From Bacteroidaceae bacterium (GTDB taxonomy: Bacteria; Bacteroidota; Bacteroidia; Bacteroidales; Bacteroidaceae): a stretch of DNA of 43,690 nucleotides. The position numbers and the translations under genes were made by a program. The notes beneath the pieces were generated by a model. It was not told the DNA's origin, made no database searches, and was given only the letters and a program-made list of their open reading frames with translations. This document shows, piece after piece, positions 32,784-42,004 of this stretch. The DNA lies in assembly GCA_017615245.1 (NCBI GenBank), contig JAGAAL010000063.1, positions 1 to 43,690 on the forward strand, given 5' to 3'. Positions within the stretch are counted from its first letter, which is position 1, and every line of letters begins with the position of its first letter.

Positions 32784-33791
32784 ATGTCATTAATCGAATC
32801 AATCATCGAACGCGCCAAGTCGAACAAACAGCGCATCGTCCTTCCTGAAAGCATGGAAGAGAGAACCATTACCGCAGCCGACCGCGTTCTTGCCGACGAT
32901 ATCGCCGACATTATACTCATCGGTAATCCCGATGAAATCAAACAATACGCAACGTCTTTAGGCTTAACCCACATCGACAAAGCCACCATCATCGATCCTG
33001 CCACCTCTGAGAAGACCGAGGAATATGCGCAGCTGCTGTTCCAACTTCGACAGAAGAAAGGCATGACGATTGAGAAAGCGCGTGAGCAGGTACTCAACCC
33101 ACTCTACTTCGGTTGTCTCATCATCAAGAGCGGCGATGCCGACGGACAAATCAGTGGTGCATTATCAACCACGGGCGACACACTTCGTCCTGCCCTGCAA
33201 ATCATCAAATGCTCACCTGGTATCACATGCGTCAGTGGTGCGATGCTTATGATTACCCAAACACCACAATACGGAGAAGATGGTGTGTTGGTTATCGGCG
33301 ACGTAGCTGTTACGCCAATGCCCGACGCCAACCAACTGGCACAAATTGCTGTATGTACCGCTCAGACCGCTAAAAGCGTCGCTGGATTTGCCGACCCACG
33401 TGTCGCTATGCTTAGCTTCTCAACCAAAGGAAGCGCAGCACATGAAGTTGTCGACAAAGTCGTAGAAGCAACACGTCTGGCCAAAGAACTCAATCCTGAG
33501 TTGAAGATTGATGGTGAATTGCAAGCCGATGCAGCACTCGTACCAAGCGTAGGACAGAAAAAAGCACCAGGCAGTGACATCGCCGGTAAGGCCAACGTAC
33601 TGGTTGTTCCATGTCTCGAAGTAGGCAATATCGCATACAAACTCGTGCAGCGTCTTGGCGGTGCTGATGCCATCGGTCCTATCCTCCAAGGTATTGCGCG
33701 TCCAGTTAATGACTTAAGCCGCGGATGCTCTGTCGATGATATCTACAAAATGGTTGCCATCACTGCATGTCAGGCAATGGATGCCAAATAA
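32784..33791 (+). CDS. pta: phosphate acetyltransferase
   Basis: A 335-residue Pta converting acetyl-CoA and phosphate to acetyl phosphate. It is the short form, with the catalytic domain only and no N-terminal BioD-like or DRTGG domain. Motifs include RIVLPESMEERTI, GCLIIKSGDADGQISGAL, and SFSTKGSAAHEVVDKV, and the C-terminal DLSRGCSVDDI. Together with ackA 55 bp downstream it forms the acetate-producing, ATP-yielding branch of fermentation. Confidence 0.96.
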   Translation: MSLIESIIERAKSNKQRIVLPESMEERTITAADRVLADDIADIILIGNPDEIKQYATSLGLTHIDKATIIDPATSEKTEEYAQLLFQLRQKKGMTIEKAREQVLNPLYFGCLIIKSGDADGQISGALSTTGDTLRPALQIIKCSPGITCVSGAMLMITQTPQYGEDGVLVIGDVAVTPMPDANQLAQIAVCTAQTAKSVAGFADPRVAMLSFSTKGSAAHEVVDKVVEATRLAKELNPELKIDGELQADAALVPSVGQKKAPGSDIAGKANVLVVPCLEVGNIAYKLVQRLGGADAIGPILQGIARPVNDLSRGCSVDDIYKMVAITACQAMDAK

Positions 33792-33838
33792 AGTTGAAAG
33801 TTTAAAGTTGAGAGTTTAGAGTATAGAGTATAGAGAAT
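33792..33838. repeat. low-complexity GAGTTTAGAGTATAGAG repeat between pta and ackA
   Basis: Degenerate repeats AGTTGAAAGTTTAAAGTTGAGAGTTTAGAGTATAGAG in short form; the reverse complement resembles the ACTCTA repeats at 11238-11294 and near position 30. It does not break the operon by any visible terminator. Confidence 0.6.
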
Positions 33839-33846
33839 ATTTATAT

Positions 33847-35052
33847 ATGAAAATTTTAGTTTTGAACTGCGGTAGCAGTTCCATTAAATATGCATTGTAT
33901 GACATGACCGATAAGTCGGTCATCACATCTGGTGGTATCGAGAAGATTGGATTGCCAGATTCATTTATCAAAGTAAAGTTCAACGGAGAGAAGATTCAGA
34001 TTAACCAACCAATTGCAGAACATACGGCTGGTGTACAACTCATCTTCAAATGTCTGACCGAAGGCAAAACCGCTGTGCTGAATTCGCTGAACGAAATTGA
34101 CGCTGTAGGTCACCGCATGGTTCACGGAGGAGAGAAATTCAACAAAAGCGTGTTATTGAATGACGAAGTAATGGAAGTGTTTGCAAGTTGCAACGACCTG
34201 GCCCCACTCCATAATCCTGCTAACATCAAAGGTGTGAATGCCGTGAAGGCTTGTTTGCCTGATGTCCCACAAGTAGGTGTGTTCGACACTGCATTCCATC
34301 AAACCATGCCCGACTATGCCTACATGTATGCCCTTCCATACGAACTCTATACCAAATACGGTGTACGTCGTTATGGTTTCCATGGAACCAGCCATCGTTA
34401 CGTCAGTCAGCGTGTCTGCGAGTATCTCGGTGTGAAACCCGAAGGCAAGAAGATTATTACATGCCACATCGGTAATGGAGCTTCCATCGCAGCTGTGAAA
34501 GACGGAAAATGTGTTGACACTTCCATGGGTTTGACACCACTTGAAGGCTTGATTATGGGTACCCGTAGCGGTGATATTGACGCAGGCGCAGTAACATTCC
34601 TAATGGACAAACTAGGTCTCGACACTGCAGGCATCAGCAACCTACTCAACAAGAAGTCAGGACTTGCTGGTGTGAGTGAAGCATCAAGCGACTTCCGCGA
34701 TATTCTCGCAGCCATTGAAGCAGGTAACGACAAAGCTCGTTTGGCAAAGGAAATGTACACTTATCGCATTAAGAAGTATATCGGGCAATATGCCGCAGCA
34801 ATGGGTGGTGTCGACATCATTCTCTTCACTGGCGGTGCTGGAGAGAATCAATGGGAAGTTCGTGAAGGAGCCACAAATGGTTTAGACTTCCTGGGTGTAA
34901 AGATCGACAGAGACAAAAACCACTCCGTTCGTGCTACAGAAGATATCATCAGCACCCCTGACAGTAAAGTCATAGTTTGCGTCATCCCTACCGACGAAGA
35001 GCTGATGATTGCCACCGATACACTTGATATCGTCAAAAGTATGAAAGGTTAA
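33847..35052 (+). CDS. ackA: acetate kinase
   Basis: A 401-residue AckA producing acetate and ATP from acetyl phosphate and ADP. Signature 1 is VLNCGSSSIKY at about residues 4-14, the phosphate region is GHRMVHGGEKF, signature 2 is RRYGFHGTSHRYVS, and GNGASIAAVKDGKCVDTSMGL and TGGAGEN complete the ASKHA fold. Length is standard. It ends just before a strong terminator at 35082-35113. Confidence 0.97.
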   Translation: MKILVLNCGSSSIKYALYDMTDKSVITSGGIEKIGLPDSFIKVKFNGEKIQINQPIAEHTAGVQLIFKCLTEGKTAVLNSLNEIDAVGHRMVHGGEKFNKSVLLNDEVMEVFASCNDLAPLHNPANIKGVNAVKACLPDVPQVGVFDTAFHQTMPDYAYMYALPYELYTKYGVRRYGFHGTSHRYVSQRVCEYLGVKPEGKKIITCHIGNGASIAAVKDGKCVDTSMGLTPLEGLIMGTRSGDIDAGAVTFLMDKLGLDTAGISNLLNKKSGLAGVSEASSDFRDILAAIEAGNDKARLAKEMYTYRIKKYIGQYAAAMGGVDIILFTGGAGENQWEVREGATNGLDFLGVKIDRDKNHSVRATEDIISTPDSKVIVCVIPTDEELMIATDTLDIVKSMKG

Positions 35053-35081
35053 AAAGCCTCGATAATTTGATAAACAGATAG

Positions 35082-35113
35082 AAAGATGTGGAGTTCTGCT
35101 TCACATCTTTTTT
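35082..35113 (+). terminator. intrinsic terminator of pta-ackA
   Basis: AAAGATGTG and CACATCTTT form a 9-bp stem with an 11-nt loop, followed by TTT and a second T-run shortly after. Confidence 0.85.
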
Positions 35114-35219
35114 GCGCTTTTTTGGAATCGTAGCTATTCATATTGTCTTCTTTGTAAGTTTTTTTGATGTTTTTTTATAAAAAACATGCTGATTCGCTTG
35201 CAATCTAAAGTTTTTTATC

Positions 35220-35227
35220 TAACTTTG
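35220..35227 (+). promoter_or_regulatory. promoter of the 1164-residue secreted protein
   Basis: TAACTTTG with TTG at 35198-35200 (19-bp spacing) and an expected leader of about 57 nt. Confidence 0.75.
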
Positions 35228-35290
35228 CCACTTAGAAAGTGACAAATTAGAATTAATACTTAATATCAACCTAATTAAAACCAAGCAATT

Positions 35291-38200
35291 ATGAGAAAAA
35301 GATTCTTATTGTTAGGAGTGATGTCATTCTTGGCGACGATGATGTTTGCACAGGGATGGGTGACTCCGAAAATCACTTCTGCAGACTATGCTGATGTGAA
35401 GTTGTCGACTGAAGCAGTAGGCGACACGACTTACTATTACCTCTACAACATCGAAGGTGACGGCTTCCTGACAAATGGTCGAGCCGACAATCACACAGGC
35501 CAGACATGGAACACCCATGCTGTCATCAGTTCTACAGGTCACAGACTGTTTGTAGAAAAGTATGAGGTTGAAGGCTCTGCATGGGACGGCAAGTCTGTTT
35601 ACATCACCAACTGGCACGACAGTAAATGGCAAAAAGTGTTTGCTGTAAACGAACGCAACATGTTTGTTGACTATGCCAACCAAGCTGATAACTACCCTGC
35701 TTGGGAAATGATTAAAGAAGGTGGCAACATCTACAAATTCCGTGTTTCCGAAAGCAACACAGCAGCATTTACATCTGAGATGACAGAGCTGAAGGATGTT
35801 TCGTTCATGGGATTCGATATCTATGACGAAGACTATGTTCAAGACAATCGTAAGGCCCTCACACCAATGATTGACGTATTGTCAGACGATAAAATCCCGG
35901 ATGCCTGCATCACATGGGCATTTATCCCAGAGGCAACATACGATGCATATCAGACCGCTGTAGCCAACTACAACTCAGCAGTTAAGTTGGGTGATTATAT
36001 TGCATCAGTGAAGGAAAACTATCCAGAAGTTAACGTTGCAGCAGCAGAAGCTGTTTACAACAATACCAGCTCATCTGCAGAACAGCTTGACGCTGCTAAC
36101 CTCCAGTTGCAGGAAGATGTTTACAATTATAGAATCGGTACTGAACTCGTTGGTGCTTCCAACTCAGATCCTAAGGATGCAACATCGTTCATGACGAACC
36201 CAGACTTCGAGACAGGTGATGCTACAGGTTGGACGGTTGATATAGGTTCAGCCAGTGCAAGCGGTTATCAAGGCGACAGCTATCAGAACGGAGAAGTAGC
36301 TATCAGCAACTTCATCCAGGCATGGCGTCCTACTTACAACGTCGACGCCAACAAATTGGGTGACGGTAAGATGTACACCATTGTCAAGAACATGCCGGCA
36401 GGTAAGTATAAGATTGCTTGCGATGCTATCGCGGTATTCCAGAAGGCAGGTGCACCAACTGTAACAGGTGTTTATATGTATGTGAAGAGCGGTGAGAAAG
36501 AGAACCGTCGTGATGTTGCAACCGAAGACCAAAAGCCACAGCACTTCGAAATCACATTTGCCCTCAACGAACAAGCAGATATCGAACTTGGATTCCTCAC
36601 CGAATCAACAACTGCAAGCTGGATTGCTGCCGACAACTTCAAACTCACTTATTACGGTGAAGTAACCGATCCTAACCAGCCAGTTCTCGAAGGTCTCGTA
36701 GAACAATACGAAGGTGAATATCCCGACCTCGATGATGTCTTTGCAAACAGCGAGGTGAAGGAAGCATTTGCTGAAGAAATGAGCAAGTCGAAGAACACTG
36801 CTGAAGGCTTCGAAGAGCAGATTGCAGCTTTGAAGACCGCTTATAATGCACTCGTTGCTTCTGTTAAGGATTATGAGAAACTGAGTGCAGCCATCGCTGA
36901 CATCAATGATTATCAGGAAGCACTTGAGGCATCATTCCCAGATTTGGCCGAAATACTCGGTAACGACCTCATGGTAATGGAAAGTGCATACGAAGATGGT
37001 ACTGCTGATGCAGCCTTCTGCGAAAATATCGGAAGCGTTATCTATGACAAGGTAGCTCAATACATCGCAGAAAACGAGAAGCAAGGCGATGAGGTAACTG
37101 CCCTCATTTTCAATCCTGATTTCAACAAGGGTAATGTAGGTTGGACCTGGGATCCTAAGAACTCAGCTGACGTGAAGGCCATGAACACAGGCAACCCTGT
37201 TGTCACAGCTTACCACACTACTTATGACTGCTACCAAACCATCACAGGTTTGAAGCCTGGTATCTATAAACTGACCGTTCAGGGTTATTATCGTACCGCC
37301 AGCGAGAGCACTGCTTACGAAGAGTATGTAGCAGGTGAAGTAGGTGACATTTGTGCAGAAGTTTACCTGAATAACTTCTCTGTTCCACTCTTGAACGCAT
37401 TCGATGACTACTACGATCAGGAACTCAGCAGCGGTTCATATCAGTTCGAGGAAGGCAAGTGGGCACCAGCAAGTAGTGCCGACATCGCAAAGGCATTCGG
37501 TGACAAGAAGGAACTCTACCTCAACACTATCTACGGCTATGTACTCGACGACGGTAAATTGACATTCGGCGTACGTGAACCATCTGCTCCACGTGATGCT
37601 TGCTACTCTACCTTCGACAACTTCCACCTCTACTATGCCGGTGTTGATCCAGAGGCTGTTGCTATGGTAACCGATAAGCTGCAGGAAGAAGCTGACGCTC
37701 TCGAGGACGTTATCATGTCAAAAGAAGCTCGCGACAACATGAATAATGCTATCACAGCTGTGAAAGCAGCTAACGAGGACAACATCATGGCTTGCATCGG
37801 CAACTTCTTCACTACCATTGAAGAAGCCAAGGCTTCTGCTAAGTTACATGAAGAAATTGATGCAACACTCGAGTTGCTCAACACTGCTATCCTCGACAAC
37901 GAAGGTACAGCACCTGCTGATAAGATTGCAGAGGCTCAGCAGCTGATGAACGACCTGATGGCAGTTCAAATGACCGGTTGCCAGACCGACGCTGAGTGCC
38001 GCGCTTTGCTTACAGCAGCTGGTCGCGCCGTTACTTCATTCAAGTTACCTGAAGGCGAGGCATCAGAGGAGAATCCTATCGACTATTCTTGCGTGCTCAT
38101 CAACCCAGACCTCGATCAGGATACAGGTAACTCCGACAAGAACGTTCCTGGTTGGGACCGTGGTTCTTGCAACGGCTACAAGCAGAACACATTCAGTTCA

Positions 38201-38785
38201 TTCGGTGCTGCTTCTCACCTCTATCAGACAGTTGTAGGTCTGCCTGCTGGTAAGTATGTAATTGAGGCTCAGGGTGCTTATCGTGCAGGTGACTGCGCAG
38301 GCGATGCATCTCGCTATGAGGCCGATCCAGAAGGCGACAAGAGAGCATGGGTATTCGGTACTACTTCTGACACGACTGTTATCGGTTATCTGCACCGCAA
38401 CAGTGAATATGCACTTGAAGAAAGTCTGGCTAGTTCAGGAGCAAATACAATTACACTGAATGGTCAGACCTTGTACGCTCCTTACAACACTGGTGCTTAT
38501 GTAGCTTGGTTCGAAGCAGGTTACTACAAAACCAGCATCGAAATCAACGTACCTGAGGACGGCAAGCTCACACTCGGTATTGACAAGCCTGAATACATTA
38601 CAAACGACTACATGAACATCAACTATATTCACCTCATCTATTACGGACCAACCATTCCTGAGGCAATCAACGACCTCAGCGTTAAGACTGTTGCTAAGGG
38701 TATCTACAACCTCGCAGGTCAGAAGTTGGCTGCTCCACAGAAGGGTATGAATATCATTGATGGCAAGAAGATATTTGTGAAGTAA
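35291..38785 (+). CDS. large modular secreted protein with C-terminal tail
   Basis: A 1164-residue protein with signal peptide (MRKRFLLLGVMSFLATMMFA). An N-terminal domain (about 22-210) shows YYYLYNIEGDGFLTNG, as in several Bacteroidetes surface proteins. Three similar beta-sandwich-like modules follow, at about 299-460, 605-786 and 934-1118. Each opens with NPDF/NPDL near a WT or GW pair, has a [G]LPAGKY-type hairpin in the middle and closes with [D]NFxLxYYG; the pattern fits carbohydrate-binding-like domains. They are joined by acidic helical linkers that recall FIVAR domains (about 220-290, 470-600, 790-925). The last about 28 residues, YNLAGQK...KGMNIIDGKKIFVK, match the tail of the LRR protein. 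No catalytic motif is seen; adhesion or glycan binding is the best guess. Confidence 0.85.
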   Translation: MRKRFLLLGVMSFLATMMFAQGWVTPKITSADYADVKLSTEAVGDTTYYYLYNIEGDGFLTNGRADNHTGQTWNTHAVISSTGHRLFVEKYEVEGSAWDGKSVYITNWHDSKWQKVFAVNERNMFVDYANQADNYPAWEMIKEGGNIYKFRVSESNTAAFTSEMTELKDVSFMGFDIYDEDYVQDNRKALTPMIDVLSDDKIPDACITWAFIPEATYDAYQTAVANYNSAVKLGDYIASVKENYPEVNVAAAEAVYNNTSSSAEQLDAANLQLQEDVYNYRIGTELVGASNSDPKDATSFMTNPDFETGDATGWTVDIGSASASGYQGDSYQNGEVAISNFIQAWRPTYNVDANKLGDGKMYTIVKNMPAGKYKIACDAIAVFQKAGAPTVTGVYMYVKSGEKENRRDVATEDQKPQHFEITFALNEQADIELGFLTESTTASWIAADNFKLTYYGEVTDPNQPVLEGLVEQYEGEYPDLDDVFANSEVKEAFAEEMSKSKNTAEGFEEQIAALKTAYNALVASVKDYEKLSAAIADINDYQEALEASFPDLAEILGNDLMVMESAYEDGTADAAFCENIGSVIYDKVAQYIAENEKQGDEVTALIFNPDFNKGNVGWTWDPKNSADVKAMNTGNPVVTAYHTTYDCYQTITGLKPGIYKLTVQGYYRTASESTAYEEYVAGEVGDICAEVYLNNFSVPLLNAFDDYYDQELSSGSYQFEEGKWAPASSADIAKAFGDKKELYLNTIYGYVLDDGKLTFGVREPSAPRDACYSTFDNFHLYYAGVDPEAVAMVTDKLQEEADALEDVIMSKEARDNMNNAITAVKAANEDNIMACIGNFFTTIEEAKASAKLHEEIDATLELLNTAILDNEGTAPADKIAEAQQLMNDLMAVQMTGCQTDAECRALLTAAGRAVTSFKLPEGEASEENPIDYSCVLINPDLDQDTGNSDKNVPGWDRGSCNGYKQNTFSSFGAASHLYQTVVGLPAGKYVIEAQGAYRAGDCAGDASRYEADPEGDKRAWVFGTTSDTTVIGYLHRNSEYALEESLASSGANTITLNGQTLYAPYNTGAYVAWFEAGYYKTSIEINVPEDGKLTLGIDKPEYITNDYMNINYIHLIYYGPTIPEAINDLSVKTVAKGIYNLAGQKLAAPQKGMNIIDGKKIFVK

Positions 38786-38895
38786 GAAACCCCTCTCCGA
38801 AAGGAACGCTTTGCGTAACTCCTTTGGGAAGATAAACCTTCCGTCGTCGCAAGCATTGCCCTATTTAGCAATGCCCCCCGAGGGGGAGAGATATA
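38786..38895. repeat. structured GC-rich intergenic element with several hairpins
   Basis: Opens CCCCTCTCC and closes GGGGGAGAG. Between them are GGAAG/CTTCC and GCATTGC-CCTATTTA-GCAATGC hairpins and the imperfect AACGCTTTGCGT. It is related in its ends to the GC-rich palindromes at 5475-5702 and is followed by the terminator at 38902. Confidence 0.55.
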
Positions 38896-38901
38896 ATAGC
38901 T

Positions 38902-38933
38902 AAATTGCCCGTACTTCGGTTCGGGCAATTTTT
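38902..38933 (+). terminator. intrinsic terminator of the 1164-residue protein gene
   Basis: AAATTGCCCG and CGGGCAATTT form a 10-bp stem around TACTTCGGTT, followed by further T. Confidence 0.88.
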
Positions 38934-38981
38934 GTTTCGCTGTTTACACAATAAAAACAGAGTTTTTACGTTTATAGTAAT

Positions 38982-41285
38982 ATGCGAACGAGACTCTATA
39001 TACTCATCATATTGACGACGATGTTGTTCTGCCTGGCTTGCAGCAACGAGAACATCAGCTTTAAGAAGGGCGAGCAGTTCTATGCAATGGGCGAATATTA
39101 TCAGGCAGCACTGCAGTACAAGAAGTCGTACCAGCGTATTCCTACAAAAGAAAAAGCATTACGTGCCGACCGTGCGTTCCGCATGGGTCTGTGCTACGAG
39201 CATATCAACAATCCTCAGAAGGCGATGCAGGCGTTTCAGAATGCCGTGCGCTATCATCACACAGATTCCACCGCCCTGCTCCATCTGGGTTTCCAGCAAT
39301 TGAAACTGGCAAACTACAAGGGCGCACGCGAAAGTTTCACATCCTACTTAGACATTGACCAGAACAACGAACTGGCTTTGAATGGCTTGCAGTCATGTGA
39401 CTTAGCGCCACAGTGGAAAGCCAACCCGAATGCTTACACCGTAAAGAAAGAAGCGCTGTTCAATTCTTCACGTTCCGACTACTCCCCTATGCTCTTTGGC
39501 GACGACTCCGACCAGATGCTGTTCACTTCCACCCGCAAGGATGCGACAGGCGATGACCTCAGCGGCATTTCAGGCGTAAAATATTCTGATATGTTCTATG
39601 CTAAGAAGGATGAAAGCAAGAAATGGAAGCAGCCAGAGCCTATTGAGTCGGGCATCAATTCAGAATACGACGAAGGTGTAAGTTGCATCTCGCCCGATGG
39701 CAAAACAATGTACTTCACCCGCTGCAGCACCGACCCCTCATACCCTCGTTATGCAGAAATCTTCCGTTCGACCCGTCAAGACGCAACTTGGGGGCAGCCG
39801 ACGAAATGCGAAATCAGTAAAGACACCTTGTCATCGTATGCCCATCCCGCTGTCAGCCCTGACGGTGTGTGGCTCTATTTCGTCAGCGACATGCCAGGCG
39901 GCATAGGCGGTTACGACATCTGGCGCACCCGTATCACGAAGGAAGGTTTCGGCGGAGTGGAGAATTTGGGACGACCCATTAACACTCCTGGCAACGAGAT
40001 GTTCCCTGCATTCCGCCCCAATGGTGACCTTTATTTCTCATCCGACGGACATCCGGGAATGGGAGGTTTGGACATTTTCAAAGCAACGCCCGACAGCCTG
40101 CAAGGTTGGATTGTCGAAAACCAGCAATACCCGCTCAACAGCAGTGCTGACGACTTTGGCATGACGTTCGAGGGCATCTACAACCGCGGTTACTTCAGTT
40201 CAAGTCGTGGCGATGTGAATAAGGGTTGGGAGAACATCTACAGCTTCGAATGTCCCGAAATCATGCAGACCGTCACAGGTTGGCTATACGAGCGCGATGG
40301 TTTCGAACTGCCAGCAGCACTTGTTTATGTAGTGGGTAACGATGGCACAAACGAGAAACTCAGCGTCCGTGGCGACGGTTCGTTCACCATGGTGCTCACA
40401 CCAGGTGTCGACTATGTGTTCCTCGGAACCTGCAAAGGCTATCTCAACGTCAAGCAGGAAATCAGCACCGAACCTTCAACGGAGAGTGTGGAATATATCA
40501 TGCAGTTCCCTCTGCCGCCTATCAACGTTCCGGTGCTCATCAACAACATCTTCTATGAATTCGACCGTGCCACCCTCACCGAAGAGTCGACACTGGCACT
40601 CGACAGTCTTGTCGTTATGATGAACGAAAATCCGAGCGTTACCATCGAGTTGGCCGCACATTGCGACTACAAAGGCGACGATGCATACAACCAGCGACTC
40701 TCGCAGCGACGTGCTGAGTCCGTTGTCAACTACCTTATTGCTCATGGCATCAAAGCCGATCGACTCAGTCCTGTAGGCTATGGTGAGAGCCGACCCAAGG
40801 TAGTGCGCCGCCGACTGGCAGAAACATATCCGTTCCTCCACGAAGGCGATACCCTCACCGAAGCCTATATCATGAAACTGAAAGACGACGAGCAGGAAAT
40901 CTGTAACGCCATCAACCGCCGCACCGAGTTCCGTGTTCTCCGAACCACATATGGCACTACCCTGCAGGAAACCGTCACCGAGGAGCCAAAGGCACAACCA
41001 ATGGAAGAGTCCACCATTCTTGAGGGTGGTAAGCAGGAACCTGTAGAAGAAGTTGATTCGGCAGACTCATCACAAGCAGAAACAAAAGTAACAACGGAAC
41101 CGGAAGCAAAGCCAGCAGAGGAACCTGAGGAAGAACTCCCTACCCTTAAGGAAAATAAGCAGGAACCCGTAAAGGCACAAGAACCAGCCAAAGCTCAGGA
41201 GCCTGTTAAAGTTCAAGAGCAGGAGAAAAACCCTGTGGTGAATGTTATCAGACAAACCACAACCGACGATGACGAACCAGATTAA
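38982..41285 (+). CDS. PorE-like OmpA-family lipoprotein
   Basis: A 767-residue outer-membrane lipoprotein (lipobox LAC, Cys20). Domains in order: tetratricopeptide-like helices (about 24-140: GEQFYAMGEYYQAALQYKKS), a PD40 beta-propeller (about 163-424, with repeated SPDGKTMYFTR, SPDGVWLYFVSD, RPNGDLYFSSDG), a carboxypeptidase-regulatory-like domain (429-497), and an OmpA C-terminal peptidoglycan-binding domain (515-640: FYEFDRATLTEES, ELAAHCDYKGDDAYNQRLSQRRA). This order matches PorE of the type IX secretion system, about 670 residues in Porphyromonas. Here an extra Glu/Pro/Lys-rich tail of about 95 residues (673-767) extends beyond OmpA. The TPR-propeller-OmpA order also occurs in other Bacteroidetes lipoproteins, so PorE identity is probable, not proven. 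Confidence 0.85.
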   Translation: MRTRLYILIILTTMLFCLACSNENISFKKGEQFYAMGEYYQAALQYKKSYQRIPTKEKALRADRAFRMGLCYEHINNPQKAMQAFQNAVRYHHTDSTALLHLGFQQLKLANYKGARESFTSYLDIDQNNELALNGLQSCDLAPQWKANPNAYTVKKEALFNSSRSDYSPMLFGDDSDQMLFTSTRKDATGDDLSGISGVKYSDMFYAKKDESKKWKQPEPIESGINSEYDEGVSCISPDGKTMYFTRCSTDPSYPRYAEIFRSTRQDATWGQPTKCEISKDTLSSYAHPAVSPDGVWLYFVSDMPGGIGGYDIWRTRITKEGFGGVENLGRPINTPGNEMFPAFRPNGDLYFSSDGHPGMGGLDIFKATPDSLQGWIVENQQYPLNSSADDFGMTFEGIYNRGYFSSSRGDVNKGWENIYSFECPEIMQTVTGWLYERDGFELPAALVYVVGNDGTNEKLSVRGDGSFTMVLTPGVDYVFLGTCKGYLNVKQEISTEPSTESVEYIMQFPLPPINVPVLINNIFYEFDRATLTEESTLALDSLVVMMNENPSVTIELAAHCDYKGDDAYNQRLSQRRAESVVNYLIAHGIKADRLSPVGYGESRPKVVRRRLAETYPFLHEGDTLTEAYIMKLKDDEQEICNAINRRTEFRVLRTTYGTTLQETVTEEPKAQPMEESTILEGGKQEPVEEVDSADSSQAETKVTTEPEAKPAEEPEEELPTLKENKQEPVKAQEPAKAQEPVKVQEQEKNPVVNVIRQTTTDDDEPD

Positions 41286-41311
41286 TCAGAAACATTACCA
41301 AAACAAAACTT

Positions 41312-41938
41312 ATGAAAAGATTATTATTCATTTTAATTGCCACACTATCAGTAGTAACCTTACAGGCAAAGAAAGTGAAAGTGACCATCGACGGGACGAC
41401 GTGGCCAAGTCAAACCAAACTATATCTCATCATCAACGAAGATACAGCGAACGCACAACTGCTTCCTATCAAGGATGGCAAGTTCTCAGTAACGCTCAAG
41501 GTCGACCGCGATGCATTCATACGTCTGCACGATTATAAGGAATGGCCCGAACGTAGTGCTTTTGTCATCATCCCAGATAGTAAGCATATCACCGTCGATA
41601 TGAGCCAAGGTAGGATCGAAGGGTCGAAGCAGTCGCAGACATTGCAAGGTATTTGTCAAGAAATCAAGCGTGCCAGCCCAGAGGGGTTCCATATCGATGT
41701 GTTCTCCGACAATCCGGAGGAATGGCGTGAAGCCATGAGAAGAGGCGAAAGCATACGCAACGGAATGCTGGAACAGCAGAAGATCATTGCCAAAGAGCAG
41801 TTGCGTGAAAACAAGGACAACATTTATGCAGCATGGATTGTCTATTGTTTCCCAGAACTCATAGAGGGAGAACTGAACGCCATCCTCGACAACAACCCCA
41901 AATGGGCAAAACATCCCATACTCCATCGGAAGAAATAA
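41312..41938 (+). CDS. secreted DUF4369-like protein
   Basis: A 208-residue protein with a signal peptide ending near residue 19 (LQAKK). Residues about 20-110 resemble the DUF4369 beta-domain usually found at the N-terminus of Bacteroidetes TlpA/ResA-like thiol-disulfide proteins (LYLIINEDTANAQLLPIKDGKFSVTLKVD, AFVIIPDSKHITVDMSQG). The following helical part (QIIKRAS... to AAWIVYCFPEL) is present, but the thioredoxin domain with its CxxC is missing, and the protein simply ends. It begins 26 bp after the PorE-like gene and is probably co-transcribed with it. Confidence 0.75.
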   Translation: MKRLLFILIATLSVVTLQAKKVKVTIDGTTWPSQTKLYLIINEDTANAQLLPIKDGKFSVTLKVDRDAFIRLHDYKEWPERSAFVIIPDSKHITVDMSQGRIEGSKQSQTLQGICQEIKRASPEGFHIDVFSDNPEEWREAMRRGESIRNGMLEQQKIIAKEQLRENKDNIYAAWIVYCFPELIEGELNAILDNNPKWAKHPILHRKK

Positions 41939-42004
41939 TACGCGTTAGACTTTAGACGCAACTATAACAACATAAAACTTTTAATAAACAAAAACTAAAA
42001 CATT

